NCBI RefSeq assembly: GCF_964340395.1
Contig: NC_135562.1
Coordinates: 23,337,173-23,401,172, forward strand
Origin: Glandiceps talaboti
Taxonomy: Eukaryota; Hemichordata; Enteropneusta; Spengelidae
Reading direction: 5' to 3'
DNA length: 64,000 nucleotides
Below, piece by piece: positions 11,838 to 24,014 of the stretch (positions are counted from its first letter, which is position 1; each line of letters begins with the position of its first letter). The notes below the pieces were generated by a model. The model searched no databases. It was not told the origin of the DNA and was given only the letters and a program-made list of their open reading frames with translations. The position numbers and the translations under genes were made by a program.

Positions 11838-12786
11838 AACAAGTCATTGAGAATGACATAGTCCCCGCTATGATTGGGTTTTAAGGAATTATCACTACTC
11901 TGATCACGCAACAACACTTGTGAACCTAAATCAAACAGACTTAGATATGTTGTGTCTGCTTGTTGGACATGGAACATGCCTACAACAATAAAGGATTGGT
12001 TGGGTATGAGGGATCATATCACGGTGAAAATGGATATGCACGTGTATGTCATAGAACACTGTCCTAATACCAACTTTGAATGAGATATGTTCAAGCATGT
12101 CTGAGTTATGGCTTTGGACATAGTAAATTCGCAAACAAAATGGCTGCCAGGCGGCCATATTGGATCGTATCACAATGAAAATGGATATGCACATGTATGT
12201 CATAGAACACTGTCCTAATACCAACTCTGAATGAGATCTGCTCAAGCATGTCTGAGTTATGGCTTTGGACATGGAAAATTCACAAACAAAATGGCTGCCA
12301 GGCGGCCATATTGGATCGTATCACAACAACAATGAATATGCACATGTATGTCATAGAAAACTGTCCTAATACCAACTTTGAATGAGATCTGTTCAAGCAT
12401 GTCTGAGTTATGGCTTTGGACATGGCAAATTCACAAACAAAATGGCTGCCAGGCAGCCATATTGGATCGTATCATGACAACAATGAATATGCACATATAT
12501 GCCATAGAACACTGTCCTAATACCAACTTTGAATGAGACAGGGAAAATAGACAGGGAAAATTCACAAACAAAATGGCTGCTAGGCGGCCATATTGGATCG
12601 TATCATGAAACAAATTGACGTGCATATGTATGCCATTGTATGTTGCCCCTGTACCAAGTTTGAAAAAAATCAGTCCAGGCATCTCCAAGAAACGGCTGCG
12701 GATGAATGGATGGACGCACGGACGCACGGACACACGGAACCCAATCCATAAGTCCCCGTCCTGGACTTCGTCCGGCGAGGACCAAC
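11838..12786 (+). mobile_element. Repeat family B, copy 2
   Basis: Starts 'gtcattgagaatgac' (a 15-bp palindrome) and 'tagtccccgctatgattggg', carries four to five units of about 151 bp, and ends with 'aagtccccgtcctggacttc' and 'gtccggcgagga'. The left TAGTCCCCGC and the right end of copy 3, GCGGGGACTA, are inverted complements. That suggests short terminal inverted repeats or terminal hairpins. No recognised protein. Confidence 0.7.
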
Positions 12787-12948
12787 AAATATATTGGTGA
12801 TTCATACACTATGTTGTCAAAGGTAACTTTACATGTATAGTATAAACATTGTCATATACAAAATGTAGTGAATGTATGTTTACCCAGACAACTCAACTCT
12901 ACAAAAACTGTCTGCCACATGAACTACATTCATCATCTACTGTTGATA

Positions 12949-13318
12949 CTGTCCAAATTATTTGACTGTCGTTTTGCTAAGTTGCAGCAGACAATTAATC
13001 TTGTTGGTTATCAGTTGGAAAGCAAACAATTAGCCCCATAAAACTCATTGAGACCATGTGTGGTCATCTTAGTGTCAGTTTACCCTCTTGTCTAGCTGTG
13101 GACTCAAACTTCATTAATTACTAGTATCACATCACACATGCACACATACATACATTGTACACAGTGTTTTATGCAACAAAATTTTTCATAAAATTCATTT
13201 ATAGATTTTTTTATGATTTTGATAATGGTAAATGATTAACAAATTAAACTTCCTTTAACCAACAAGATTAATTGTCTGCTGCAACTTAGCAAAACGGACA
13301 GTCAAATAATTTTGACAG
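12949..13318. mobile_element. MITE with about 60-bp TIRs and TA duplication
   Basis: The left arm CTGTCCAAATTATTTGACTG and the right arm read inward, CTGTCAAAATTATTTGACTG, continue complementary through 'gcagcagacaattaatcttg'. TA flanks both ends (12947-12948, 13319-13320). The spacer is about 230 bp. Fits a Tc1/mariner-type non-autonomous element. Confidence 0.8.
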
Positions 13319-13436
13319 TAAGTCTAAGACACTTGAAGTATTCTACATGTATTATTGAACCCCACACATACACAATGTACTGTCATAACTGATATACATT
13401 TGTAATACATGTAATTTCTGTTATTGCAATTGGATA

Positions 13437-13608
13437 TTTATATATAATCCCATGAAATCAATGTTAGTTTTACGTCATAATGCTCCGAGTATGATTCCGC
13501 GGACTAATACAAATTCGAGCCGGTAGGCGAGAATTTGTAGTCCGCGGAATCATACGAGGAGCATTATGACGTAAAACTAACATTGATTCCATGGAATTAT
13601 ATATTCAT
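13437..13608. repeat. Long near-perfect palindrome
   Basis: Two arms of about 80 bp meet near 13523 around 'cgagccggtaggcgag'. Arms include 'attccgcggacta', 'tgctcc', 'attatgacgtaaaactaaca' and 'ttgatt'. Each arm carries a TGACGTAA core. It could be extruded as a hairpin or may be a foldback transposon. No target duplication was established. Confidence 0.85.
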
Positions 13609-14455
13609 CACATAACTAAGTATTCCCCGTATTTTTCTAAAATTTCATTCGTATTTTACGAATACTGCATCATTTCGTCGCACTATATTCTTCATCGCGT
13701 ATTAAAAAATGGCACCCGATGGCTATGCAAATTACATAATCGCGTGACCTGTCGCGAGGTCAAGCTTACCACAAACACGGTATCGGTCATACTGTTCTGT
13801 GATTTCTCAACCAAAATGATCGGTTACAACCTTGCGAACTACATGTAATATCGAATTTAGTTTAAAACGTAAGTAGAATTGTCTGAATACGACTTCTGTG
13901 CCGTCATTTTAATAATATTTTCTTGGGTTGTGTAAGTTCGGAGATCTGAGCTCGAAGTAAGCTTGCAGGCTGCTACATCGATAATCTACGTGATTTTTAA
14001 ATAGAATAAAAGGTACCAAATAAAAATATTTATCACATAACTAAGTATTTCCCCGTATTTTTCTACAATTTTAAATCGTATTTTACGAATACTGCATCAT
14101 TTCATCGCACTATATTCTTCATCGCGTATTAAAAAATGGCGCCCGATGGCTATGCAAATTACATAATCGCGTGACCTGTCGCGAGGTCAAGCTTACCATG
14201 TATGGTATCGGTCATACTGTTGTGTGGTTTCTCAACCAAAATTATCGGTTATAACCTTGCGATGTACATGTAATATCGAATTTAGTTTAAAACGTAAGTA
14301 GAATTGTCTGAATATGACTTTTGTGCCGTCATTTTAATAATATTTTCTCGGGTTGTGTAAGTTCGGAGATCTGAGCTCGACGGAAAATCGGAAGTAAGCT
14401 TGCCGACTGCTACATCGATAATCTACATGATTTTTAAATAGAATAAAATGTATCA
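13600..14455 (+). repeat. Tandem duplication of about 425 bp (family C)
   Basis: 13610-14025 and 14035-14450 are about 90% alike by eye ('tcgcactatattcttcatcg', 'aatcgcgtgacctgtcgcga', 'gttcggagatctgagctcga'). A related, more diverged copy is at 39385-39545, next to the Mutator-like element. Short frames such as 13591-13848 are not shared between copies. Confidence 0.75.
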
Positions 14456-14636
14456 AATAAAAATAAAAGGACTTCTACGTATGAAACTCATGCCATCCAA
14501 GGATATATGTAACGTTACTAACGTAATGTATGCATTTACGTTTTGAAAGCACATAATTATTACGATAAACTTGATCGTAGCGTAGGATTGACACGAACAC
14601 TCAAACAACGGTACGGAGAAAAAATAGTTCGGTAGA

Positions 14637-14671
14637 ACAGGGGTGATATGCTCTGAAATCACCCCTGTTTG
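14637..14671. repeat. Short hairpin beside a CRE-like site
   Basis: A perfect stem 'aacaggggtgat'/'atcacccctgtt' around a loop of about 9 nt, followed directly by 'tgacgtcac', a full palindromic CRE-like sequence. It may be the end of a transposon of family C. Function unknown. Confidence 0.5.
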
Positions 14672-14789
14672 ACGTCACACAGTAGAAGATATGCATGTAT
14701 TTATGTGATAATACTCTGTATTCAGGAATGATGTATAAATCTTCATATTAAAAGCACATATGTCCCCCCCCCCCCCCCATCTCTACTAA

Positions 14790-16130
14790 TAAGTATGTAC
14801 ACAAACTTCATAGGACAGGTGCGTATTATTATGGTTGATGTACATGTATGTACCATATTATACAAAATTTGAAGCTTGCACTTTTGAGATACAGCCTAGT
14901 TACCTAAAATCATTAATTATGCAAATATTTAGCTATATCAACAAATTTTATAGGACATATCCGCTTTGTTATGGTTAATGTATGTACTAAGTGATATTGA
15001 AATGCAAGTATGCATTCTTATGATATATCTTAATTACCGAAAATCATTAATCATGCAAATTAGTTATTAACACTGTAAGGTACATCAACAACTTTATAGG
15101 GCGTATAAACTTTGTTATGTTTAATGTATGAAATAAATTATATTGAAATTGAAGAATGCAGTCTTAAGATATAGCCTAATTACCGAAAGTAATTAATCAT
15201 ACAAATTATTCACTAAATCTTTAAGCGAAATCAACAACTTTTATAGGAGATATGTACTCTGTTATGTTTAACGTATGGACTAAATTGTATTGAAATTGAA
15301 GTATGCAGTCTTAAGATATAGCCTAATTACCAAAAATCATTAATTATGCAAATTATTCATTAACACTACATGTAAGGTACATCAACTAACTTTATAGGAC
15401 ATACACAATTTGTTATGGTTAATGTATGTACTGAATTGTATTGAAATTGAAGTATGTATTCTTAAGATACAGCCTAATTACAAAAAATAATTAATTATGC
15501 AAATTAACACTGTAGACCTGATTAGGTTTTGAGCCAGATCTATTAATGTTTAATTAGAAAATTTGCATATTAATGAAATCAATTAATTAAGCAATATCTT
15601 AAGACTGCATACTTCAATTTCAATATAATTTAGTATATTCGTTAAACATAACAACATACATTTGTCCTATAAAATTTGTTGATGGACCTTACAGTGTTAA
15701 TGAATAATTTGCATAATTAATTATTTTTGGTAATTAGGCTATATCTTAGGAATGCATACTTCATATTCAACATAATTTAGTACATACATTAACCATAAGA
15801 AAACACATATGTCCTACCAAGTTTGTTGATGTACCTTACAGTGTTAATGAATAATTTGCATAATCAATAATTTTCAATAATTAGGCTATATCATAAGAAT
15901 ACATACTTCAATTTCAATATAATTCAGTACACACGTTAACCATAACAATCGCATATGTCCTGTAAAGCTTGTTGATGTACCTTTTAGTGTTAATAAATAA
16001 TTTGCATAATAAATGAATCCTGGTAATTAGGCTATTCTTACGACTGCATACTTCAATTTCAATACAATTTAGTACATACGTTAAACATAACAGAGTGCAT
16101 ATCTCCTATAAAAGTTGTTGATTATCATAA
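14790..16130. repeat. Mirror-image repeat block (family D)
   Basis: Five diverged units of about 135-155 bp run on the plus strand from 14790 to 15510 ('attaattatgcaaatt', 'acatcaacaactttatagga', 'attgaaattgaagtatgca'). Four more run in inverted orientation from about 15530 to 16130, so the block is a large palindrome centred near 15520. The same family reappears at 63650-64000. A C run lies just before it at 14764-14779. Confidence 0.85.
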
Positions 16131-16189
16131 CTGTAATTTTGAAATGTTTTACTTATTCAAAAAGTAATACAATAATTGTTACTTTACTT

Positions 16190-16520
16190 GTTTAACATAT
16201 TTCATGTTAGTGTTAGTATTGAACAACACAAACAAGTTAGTACCTAGCAACAAGTGTCAGTACTAAGTGTTAATACCTGGCAACAGTTGTTAATACCTAG
16301 CAACATGTGCGAATGCCTAGCAACAGGTGATATTACCTAGCAATAAATTTTAGTACCTAGCAACAGATGTTAGTTCATAGTAACCAGTACAAATTCCTAC
16401 ATTGTATTAACTGGGGTAAATATCTTAGAAATTGATGAAATAAGTACAAATGTACCTAGCAACATGTGTTCGTAGTAATGCATGAGGTAATACCTAGCAA
16501 CATGTGTTATACATAGCTGT
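16190..16520 (+). repeat. Diverged 38-bp minisatellite (family E), first block
   Basis: Older, more variable copies of the 'tacctagcaacatgtgttag' repeat that forms the large array at 18340-20300. The block is interrupted at about 16525 by an RT-containing segment and by the transposon at 17204. Confidence 0.75.
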
Positions 16521-16556
16521 CTTTAGACCCAGGTCTAAGATCTTTTCAACCTCAAA

Positions 16557-16700
16557 GAGAGGTCGGGTGTACAAGACAAATAGAACTGGTCCGAGAACTG
16601 AACCCTGAGGAAAGCCAAAAGACAGAACAAATGAATCTAACCTTGACCCATCAACTGTGACAGCTTGAGTCCTGTTGGCAAGATAAGGCCAGAAAATTTT
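16557..16700 (-). pseudogene. Non-LTR retrotransposon reverse transcriptase fragment
   Basis: The minus-strand translation holds YLANRTQAVTVDGSRLDSF, then FGFPQGSVLGPVLFVLYTRP. This is the conserved RT block (PQGSVLGPxLFxLY) of Jockey/CR1-type LINEs. Only about 45 residues survive and the catalytic YADD box is missing, so it is a dead 5'- and 3'-truncated remnant. The flanking reading frame to 16494 has no recognisable RT features. Confidence 0.88.
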
Positions 16701-17203
16701 TGAAAAACTACATGTACATGTACCCATATGTTTGGCATTTCAATTTTAACAAAAAAATTTGGTGATGGGCATTATATCCTCATGTGGGCTTCGCATGTTA
16801 GTAAAATGCACACTTTGTTTCAAAATTAAAGGGATTTCTTTATATTTTCTGAATAATACATGTAACCATATGCATTTGAGTAAATTCCAAATTATATATT
16901 ATCATATACATGTACAGTGGTTTACTTGGCTCTGATGATGCATACAAGAGTGAATTGAGATTAAAACTATGCCAAAGTACACTAAAAGGAATGAGCAAAA
17001 ATGTACGACCCTGGGAAGGGGCTGAGCAGTCTTTGATTCTGATAGTCTGAAAGTCTTGAAATATTTTGCTCTTATTCATGACTTTTTGGAACCAAATTAA
17101 ATTTCAGAAGTCATTACTACATGTAAGTGCACATCCACAAAATATCTTTCAGCTTTGCCACAACAAAATACACTTCATTGCCAGATCATATGTACTGCAT
17201 AGT

Positions 17204-18085
17204 CAGGGATCTCCTCACGCTGGACGGCACCGGACGCTAGCGTCCGGGACTCAGTCTTGGCGACCACTACTCAAAGTTGCCGTCCACCACCTTCAAGTGT
17301 CACAATTGGTTACCATTCGACACCCCACACACACTCACTTTAATAATTGTACTTTCATTTTCTGCCCACATGGGTGTATTGATTTAAAAGATAATGAAGT
17401 ATTAAAATGTCTTTGAGAAACGAACAATGAAGACGACCAATAATGACAAATACTCGACTATTTATAAAGACGAAGTGTGAACTGACAACAGCTGACGCTA
17501 TCTCGTGTACAGTGAGTACGTGTGAATTACACGATGCTGCAGACTTTCGACTAGCATTCTTCAGCGTCGTAAAAAAAGTATAACAGCCTCATATACCTTT
17601 TTATAAAGTGTTGACGTTGTGTCCGATCATTAGTTTTCTGTTCAATTTTACTCTGAAAACACTTTTAGTTAGTAGTTTGACATTGTACATAGCACGACGA
17701 TGAAAACATGTAATTTCCAAAATGGCGGGTGGTGACGTCACAAAATATCGCGATGTCTCATGTATCACAAGATTTCATCTAAACGCAATGCGTATGTGTG
17801 GTTATACGCAACTTTTTAGAGTTTTGAAACTGCAGTCGTCTTTGGATATTTAGTTTGATTGAAACAACTTTAGCTTTTCTGAGAAAACTAATCAAAAACT
17901 GTGATTGAAAAAAATTGATGTGCAAAGATTGAGATTAGAGTTATAAATCTGTAGAGAAAGAAAAGTTGGTTTTAACTTTTTTGTTAGCAACTTTGATCAT
18001 ACACCATGTATTTTGAGTGTACCATTAATTTATTCATGAATATTAATTATTGTCCGGGACTACTCTCAAGCTTGGGAGAACCCTG
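17204..18085. mobile_element. hAT-like transposon, 6-bp target duplication
   Basis: Left end CAGGGATCTCCTCACG, right end read inward CAGGGTTCTCCCAAGC, flanked by catagt at 17198-17203 and 18086-18091. Subterminal 'gtccggga' motifs occur near both ends in inverted orientation. The 0.88-kb interior lacks a transposase. It contains 'aaaatggcgg' and a TGACGTCA site near 17730. Confidence 0.78.
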
Positions 18086-18339
18086 CATAGTATACATGTA
18101 ATTGTCTCTCAATTCTGGTATTTTTATACCATATTCAAGCATTGTAAGACTTTAATTATGTCTATGGTTTGATATTCTATGCCTCTAAATGGCCTCCTCC
18201 ATTGTCTTATTTAAAAAAAAAAAGTTTTCATCTTTGAAGGTGTCTCCTTCTAATCAGTGGCAATCATAGTGATAATGTCTTTCTCCCAAAACAAGATGAA
18301 AGGTGGCTGGCTAAGTACCTCCCTGTCTAGTCTTGCTGC

Positions 18340-20300
18340 TAGTTAGTACTGGGGTAATACCTAGCAACATGTGTTAGTAGTAATTAATGGGGTAATACCT
18401 AGTAACATGTGTTAGTAGTAATTAATGGGGTAATACCTAGTAACATGTGTTAGTAGTAATTAATGGGGTAATACTTAGCAACATGTGTTAGTAGTAATTA
18501 ATGGGGTAATACCTAGCAACATGTGTTAGTAGTAATGCACAGGTTATACCTAGCAACAGGTGTTAGTAGTAATTAATGGGGTAATACTTAGCAACATGTG
18601 TTAGTAGTAATGCATGGGGTAATACCTAGTAACATGTGTTAGTAGTAATTAATGGGGTAATACCTAGTAACATGTGTTAGTAGTAATTAATGGGGTAATA
18701 CTTAGCAACATGTGTTAGTAGTAATTAATGGGGTAATACTTAGCAACATGTGTTAGTAGTAATGCACGGGTTATACCTAGTAACATGTGTTAGTAGTAAT
18801 TAATGGGGTAATACCTAGCAACATGTGTTAGTAGTAATGCATGGGGTAATACTTAGCAACATGTGTTAGTAGTAATTATTGGGGTAATACCTAGTAACAG
18901 GTGTTAGTAGTAATTAATGGGGTAATACCTAGTAACATGTGTTAGTAGTAATGCATGGGTAATACCTAGTAACATGTGTTAGTAGTAATTAATGGGGTAA
19001 TACTTAGCAACATGTGTTAGTAGTAATTAATGGGGTAATACCTAGTAACAGGTGTTAGTAGTAATGCATGGGGTAATACCTAGCAATTACCCCATGCATT
19101 ACTACTAACACCTGTTGCTAGGTATTACCCCATGCATTACTACTAACACATGTTACTAAGTATTACCCCATTAATTACTACTAACACATGTTGCTAGGTA
19201 TTACCCCATTAATTACTACTAACACATGTTACTAGGTATTACCCCATTAATTACTACTAACACATGTTGCTAAGTATTACCCCATTAATTACTACTAACA
19301 CATGTTACTAGGTATTACCCCATTAATTACTACTAACACATGTTGCTAAGTATTACCCCATTAATTACTACTAACACATGTTACTAGGTATTACCCCATT
19401 AATTACTACTAACACATGTACCTAGCAACAGGTGTTAGTAGTAGTTAGTACTGGGTAATACCTAGTAACAGGTGTTAGTAGTAATGCATGGGGTAATACC
19501 TAGTAACATGTGTTAGTAGTAATTAATGGGGTAATACCTAGTAACATGTGTTAGTAGTAATGCATGGGGTAATACCTAGCAACATGTGTTAGTAGTAATG
19601 CATGGGGTAATACCTAGCAACAGGTGTTAGTAGTAATTAATGGGGTAATACCTAGCAACATGTGTTAGTAGTAATGCATGGGGTAATACCTAGCAACAGG
19701 TGTTAGTAGTAGTTAGTACTGGGTTAATACCTAGCAACATGTGTTAGTAGTAATGCATGGGGTAATACCTAGCAACAGATGTTAGTAGTAGTTAGCACTG
19801 GGGGTAATATCTAGCAACATGTGTTAGTAGTTAGTACTGGGGTAATACCTAGCAACAGATGTTAGTAGTAGTTAGTACTGGGTTAATACCTAGCAACATG
19901 TGTCAGTAGTAATGCATGGGGTAATACCTAGCAACAGATGTTAGTAGTAGTTAGTACTGGGGGTAATATCTAGCAACACGTGTTAGTAGTTAGTACTGGG
20001 GTAATACCTAGTAACAGATGTTAGTAGTAGTTAGTACTGGGTTAATACCTAGCAACATGTGTCAGTAGTAATGCATGGGGTAATACCTAGCAACAGATGT
20101 TAGTAGTAGTTAGTACTGGGTTAATACCTAGCAACATGTGTTAGTAGTAATGCATGGGGTAATATCTAGCAACACGTGTTAGTAGTTAGTACTGGGTTAA
20201 TACCTAGCAACAGGTGTTAGTAGTTAGTGATAGGGTAATACCTAGCAACAGGTGTTAGTAATTAGTGATAGGGTAATACTAATAGCTAATAACCTTAGTA
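18340..20300. repeat. 38-bp minisatellite (family E) with an internal inverted segment
   Basis: About 50 units of 'ggggtaatacctagcaacat' plus 'gtgttagtagtaattaat'. Orientation is constant except between about 19086 and 19420, where about nine units lie on the opposite strand before the array returns to its first orientation. Unit variants (acct/actt, agca/agta, tgca/ttaa) are mixed throughout. Confidence 0.95.
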
Positions 20301-20389
20301 ACTAGCAATAGATAACTGTCTGTGGTAACAGAGTTACTTTATGACTAATATACATGTTAACTGTCAGCTTTTGTAACTACATGTACATT

Positions 20390-20465
20390 GTGTACTATAT
20401 CTGTCAAATTGACATTATGTACTATATCTGTCAAATTGACATTATGTACTATATCTGTCAAATCC
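20390..20465 (+). repeat. 27-bp tandem repeat, 3 copies
   Basis: Three copies of 'tgtactatatctgtcaaatt' plus 'gacatta'. Confidence 0.85.
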
Positions 20466-20814
20466 ACAAGGAAGAGAAAGTAGTTGCAATTGGCAGTCAA
20501 CTGTTGGTATTAATGGGGGACGTTACCTCAACATGCATGCCAAATATCCCTGCATCATTGACAGTAGCTGGATTGTAATTTGCAGGTGAATAGCCATCCA
20601 TCTCATGCAAGCTGGTAAACCCCTATGAACAATTAAAGTAAATAAATCACTGTTTCACTGAATTCAAATATCACTGGAGTTTTAGTAGCTATAGCCAACT
20701 GGATTTTAGTCAACTTTGAAGGGAGGTTCAGGACTCCCAAGTTTTCTTCTATAAAAATTATAATATTTTAAAGATTAGTTTCCTATTCTAATTTTCACTT
20801 TAAATTAACAGTTT

Positions 20815-20925
20815 GTGCATTGTTGAATCTGTTCTAATTATTGACCTACTGCATTGTTGAATCTGTTCTAATTATTGACCTACTGCATTGTTGAATCTGT
20901 TCTAATTATTGACCTACTGCATTGT
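20815..20925 (+). repeat. 34-bp tandem repeat, 3 copies
   Basis: Three nearly identical copies of 'gcattgttgaatctgttcta' plus 'attattgacctact', directly before the 13-bp array. Confidence 0.9.
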
Positions 20926-21733
20926 ACAGGGTATGAGTACAGGGTATGAATACAAGGTATGAATACAGGGTATGAGTACAGGGTATGAATACAGGGTATG
21001 AGTACAGGGTATGAGTACAGGGTATGAATACAGGGTATGAATACAGGGTATGAGTACAGGGTATGAATACAGGGTATGAGTACAGGGTATGAATACAGGG
21101 TATGCGTACAGGGTATGAATACAAGGTATGAATACAGGGTATGAGTACAGGGTATGAATACAGGGTATGAATACAGGGTATGAGTACAGGGTATGAGTAC
21201 AGGGTATGAATACAGGGTATGAGTACAGGGTATGAATACAAGGTATGAATACAGGGTATGACTACAGGATATGAATACAGGGTATGAGTACAGGGTATGA
21301 ATACAGGATATGAATACAAGGTATGAATACAGGGTATGAATACTACATATATACAGGGTATGAATACTACATATATACAGGGTATGACTACAGGGTATGA
21401 ATACAGGATATGAATACAGGGTATGAGTACAGGGTATGAATACAGGGTATGAGTACAGGGTATGAATACAGGGTATGAATACTACATATATACAGGGTAT
21501 GAATACAGGGTATGAATACAAGGTATGAATACAGGGTATGACTACAGGGTATGAATACAGGATATGAATACAGGGTATGAGTACAGGGTATGAATACAGG
21601 GTATGAATACTACATATATACAGGGTATGAATACAAGGTATGAATACAAGGTATGAATACAGGGTATGACTACAGGGTATGAATACAGGATATGAATACA
21701 GGGTATGAGTACAGGGTATGATTACAGGGTACA
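20926..21733. repeat. 13-bp minisatellite, about 60 copies
   Basis: The unit is 'acagggtatgaat', with gag/gact/acaagg variants and a longer variant 'actacatatatacagggtat' seen four times. On the minus strand it is open for 284 codons, giving a monotonous YSYPVFIPCIHTL repeat. That is a by-product of the repeat, not a gene. Confidence 0.96.
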
Positions 21734-21761
21734 TGCATGATTGTCCAAAACAATATTTCCA

Positions 21762-21850
21762 CAGCTGTCTAATTCTAGTAATAGCTGTCTAATTCTAGTA
21801 ATAGCTGTCTAATTCTAGTAATACATGTAGCTGTCTAATTCTAATAGCTG
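21762..21850 (+). repeat. 20-bp tandem repeat, about 4 copies
   Basis: Copies of 'agctgtctaattctagtaat', the last ones interrupted by 'acatgt'. Confidence 0.85.
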
Positions 21851-22073
21851 TCTTGTTGCATGGTATTGGTTTTATACTAGAGTTCTGGGATAAACAATAT
21901 AGGATACTTTGTCAATCATATCATCTAATATCTAACAATATGTACCAGAGATTTTATCAGTTCACCTACACAGGGTACTTGAAATTTCGTACTAGGTTGT
22001 TCAAACTATTTGGCAATATTAAATTCATGAAATATTGAGAGTTATCCAATGTTATCAGCCATTGCAAGAGTTC

Positions 22074-23130
22074 AACAAGTCATTGAGAATGACATAGATC
22101 CAGCTATAATTGGGTTTTAAGGAATTATCACTACTCTGATCACGCAACAACATTTATGAACCTAAAACAAACAGACTTAGATATGTTACATGTGTGCTTG
22201 TTGGACATGGAATATGCCTCCAACAATAAAGGATTGGTTGGGTATGGGGGATCATATCACGATGAAAATGGAGTCTGAGTTATGGCTTTGGACATGGAAA
22301 ATTCACAAACAAAATGGCTGCCAGGCAGCCATATTGGATCGTATCACGACGAAAATGGATATGCACATGTATGTCATAGAACGCTGTCCTAATACCAACT
22401 TTGAATGAGATCTGTTTAAGCATGTCTGAGTTATGGCTTTGGACATGGAAAATTCACAAACAAAATGGTTGCCAGGCAGCCATATTGGATCGTATCACGA
22501 CAAAAATGGATACGCACATGTATGTCATAGAACACTGTCCTAATACCAACTTTGAATGAGATCTGTTCAAGCATGTCTGAGTTATGGCTTTGGACATGAA
22601 AATTCGCAAACAAAATGGCTACCAGGCAGCCACATTGGATCGTATCACAATGAAAATGGATATGCACATGTATGTCATAGAACACTGTCCTAATACCAAC
22701 TTTGAATGAGATCTGTTCAAGCATGTCTGAGTTATGGCTTTGGACATGAAAATTCACAAACAAAATGGCTGCTAGGCGGCCATATTGGATCATATCATGA
22801 CAACAATGAATATGCACATGTATGTCATAGAACACTGTCCTAATACCAACTTTGAATGAGATCTGTTAAAGCATGTCTGAGTTATGGCTTTAGACAGGGA
22901 AAATTCGCAAAGTAAAAGGTTGCTAGGCGGCCATATTGGATCGTATCATAAAACAAATTGACGTGCATATGTATGCCATAGCATGTTGCCCCTGTACCAA
23001 GTTTGAAAAAAATCGGTCCTGGCATCTCCAAGAAACGGCTGCGGATGGATGGACGGACGGACGGACAGACGGACCTACGGACAGACAGACGGAACCCAAT
23101 CCATAAGTCCCCGTTTTGGACTTTGTCCGC
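22074..23130 (+). mobile_element. Repeat family B, copy 3
   Basis: Same layout as the copies at 6873 and 11838: start 'acaagtcattgagaatgaca', then internal units of about 151 bp (five to six here), a GGAC-repeat stretch near 23045-23090, and the 3' end 'agtccccgttttggactttg' then 'tccgcggggacta'. The 3' end folds as AGTCCCCG/CGGGGACT around a loop. The left TAGTCCCCGC is mutated in this copy. Confidence 0.72.
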
Positions 23131-23186
23131 GGGGACTAACAATACAGTAGATACGTCATGTACTACTTCACTTGGGTGTGTCTATG

Positions 23187-24014
23187 TTAGGTACTAGATG
23201 ATTAATAACTGATATCATTCAAAGGTTACACTATCCTTAAATGCTAAGTTAGGTACTAGATGATTAATAACTGATATCATTCAAAGGTTACACTATCCTT
23301 AAATGCTAAGTTAGGTACTAGATGATTAATAACTGATATCATTCAAAGGTTACACTATCCTTAAATGCTAGGTTAGGTACTAGATGATTAATAACTGATA
23401 TCATTCAAAGGTTACACTATCCTTAAATGCTAAGTTAGGTACTAGATGATTAATAACTGATATCATTCAAAGGTTACACTATCCTTAAATGCTAAGTTAG
23501 GTACTAGATGATTAATAACTGATATCATTCAAAGGTTACACTATCCTTAAATGCTAAGTTAGGTACTAGATGATTAATAACTGATATCATTCAAAGGTTA
23601 CACTATCCTTAAATGCTAAGTTAGGTACTAGATGATTAATAACTGATATCATTCAAAGGTTACACTATCCTTAAATGCTAAGTTAGGTACTAGATGATTA
23701 ATAACTGATATCATTCAAAGGTTACACTATCCTTAAATGCTAAGTTAGGTACTAGATGATTAATAACTGATATCATTCAAAGGTTACACTATCCTTAAAT
23801 GCTAAGTTAGGTACTAGATGATTAATAACTGATATCATTCAAAGGTTACACTATCCTTAAATGCTAAGTTAGGTACTAGATGATTAATAACTGATATCAT
23901 TCAAAGGTTACACTATCCTTAAATGCTAAGTTAGGTACTACATGATTAATAACTGATATCATTCAAAGGTTACACTATCCTTAAATGCTAAGTTAGGTAC
24001 TAGATGATTAATAA
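23187..24014. repeat. 62-bp minisatellite (family G), segment 1
   Basis: About 13 nearly identical units of 'gttaggtactagatgattaa' plus 'taactgatatcattcaaagg' plus 'ttacactatccttaaatgct' plus 'aa'. Segment 2 is 24898-25390 and segment 3 is 26274-27640; all are in the same orientation and separated only by two copies of one inserted island. Confidence 0.97.

Noticed and set aside
20926-21733. 'acagggtaat'-like homing endonuclease site
   Set aside because: Only a partial resemblance inside a simple 13-bp repeat; no endonuclease gene nearby.
20880-21734. 284-codon minus-strand ORF
   Set aside because: Pure translation of the 13-bp array, 13-residue period, no start context or domain.
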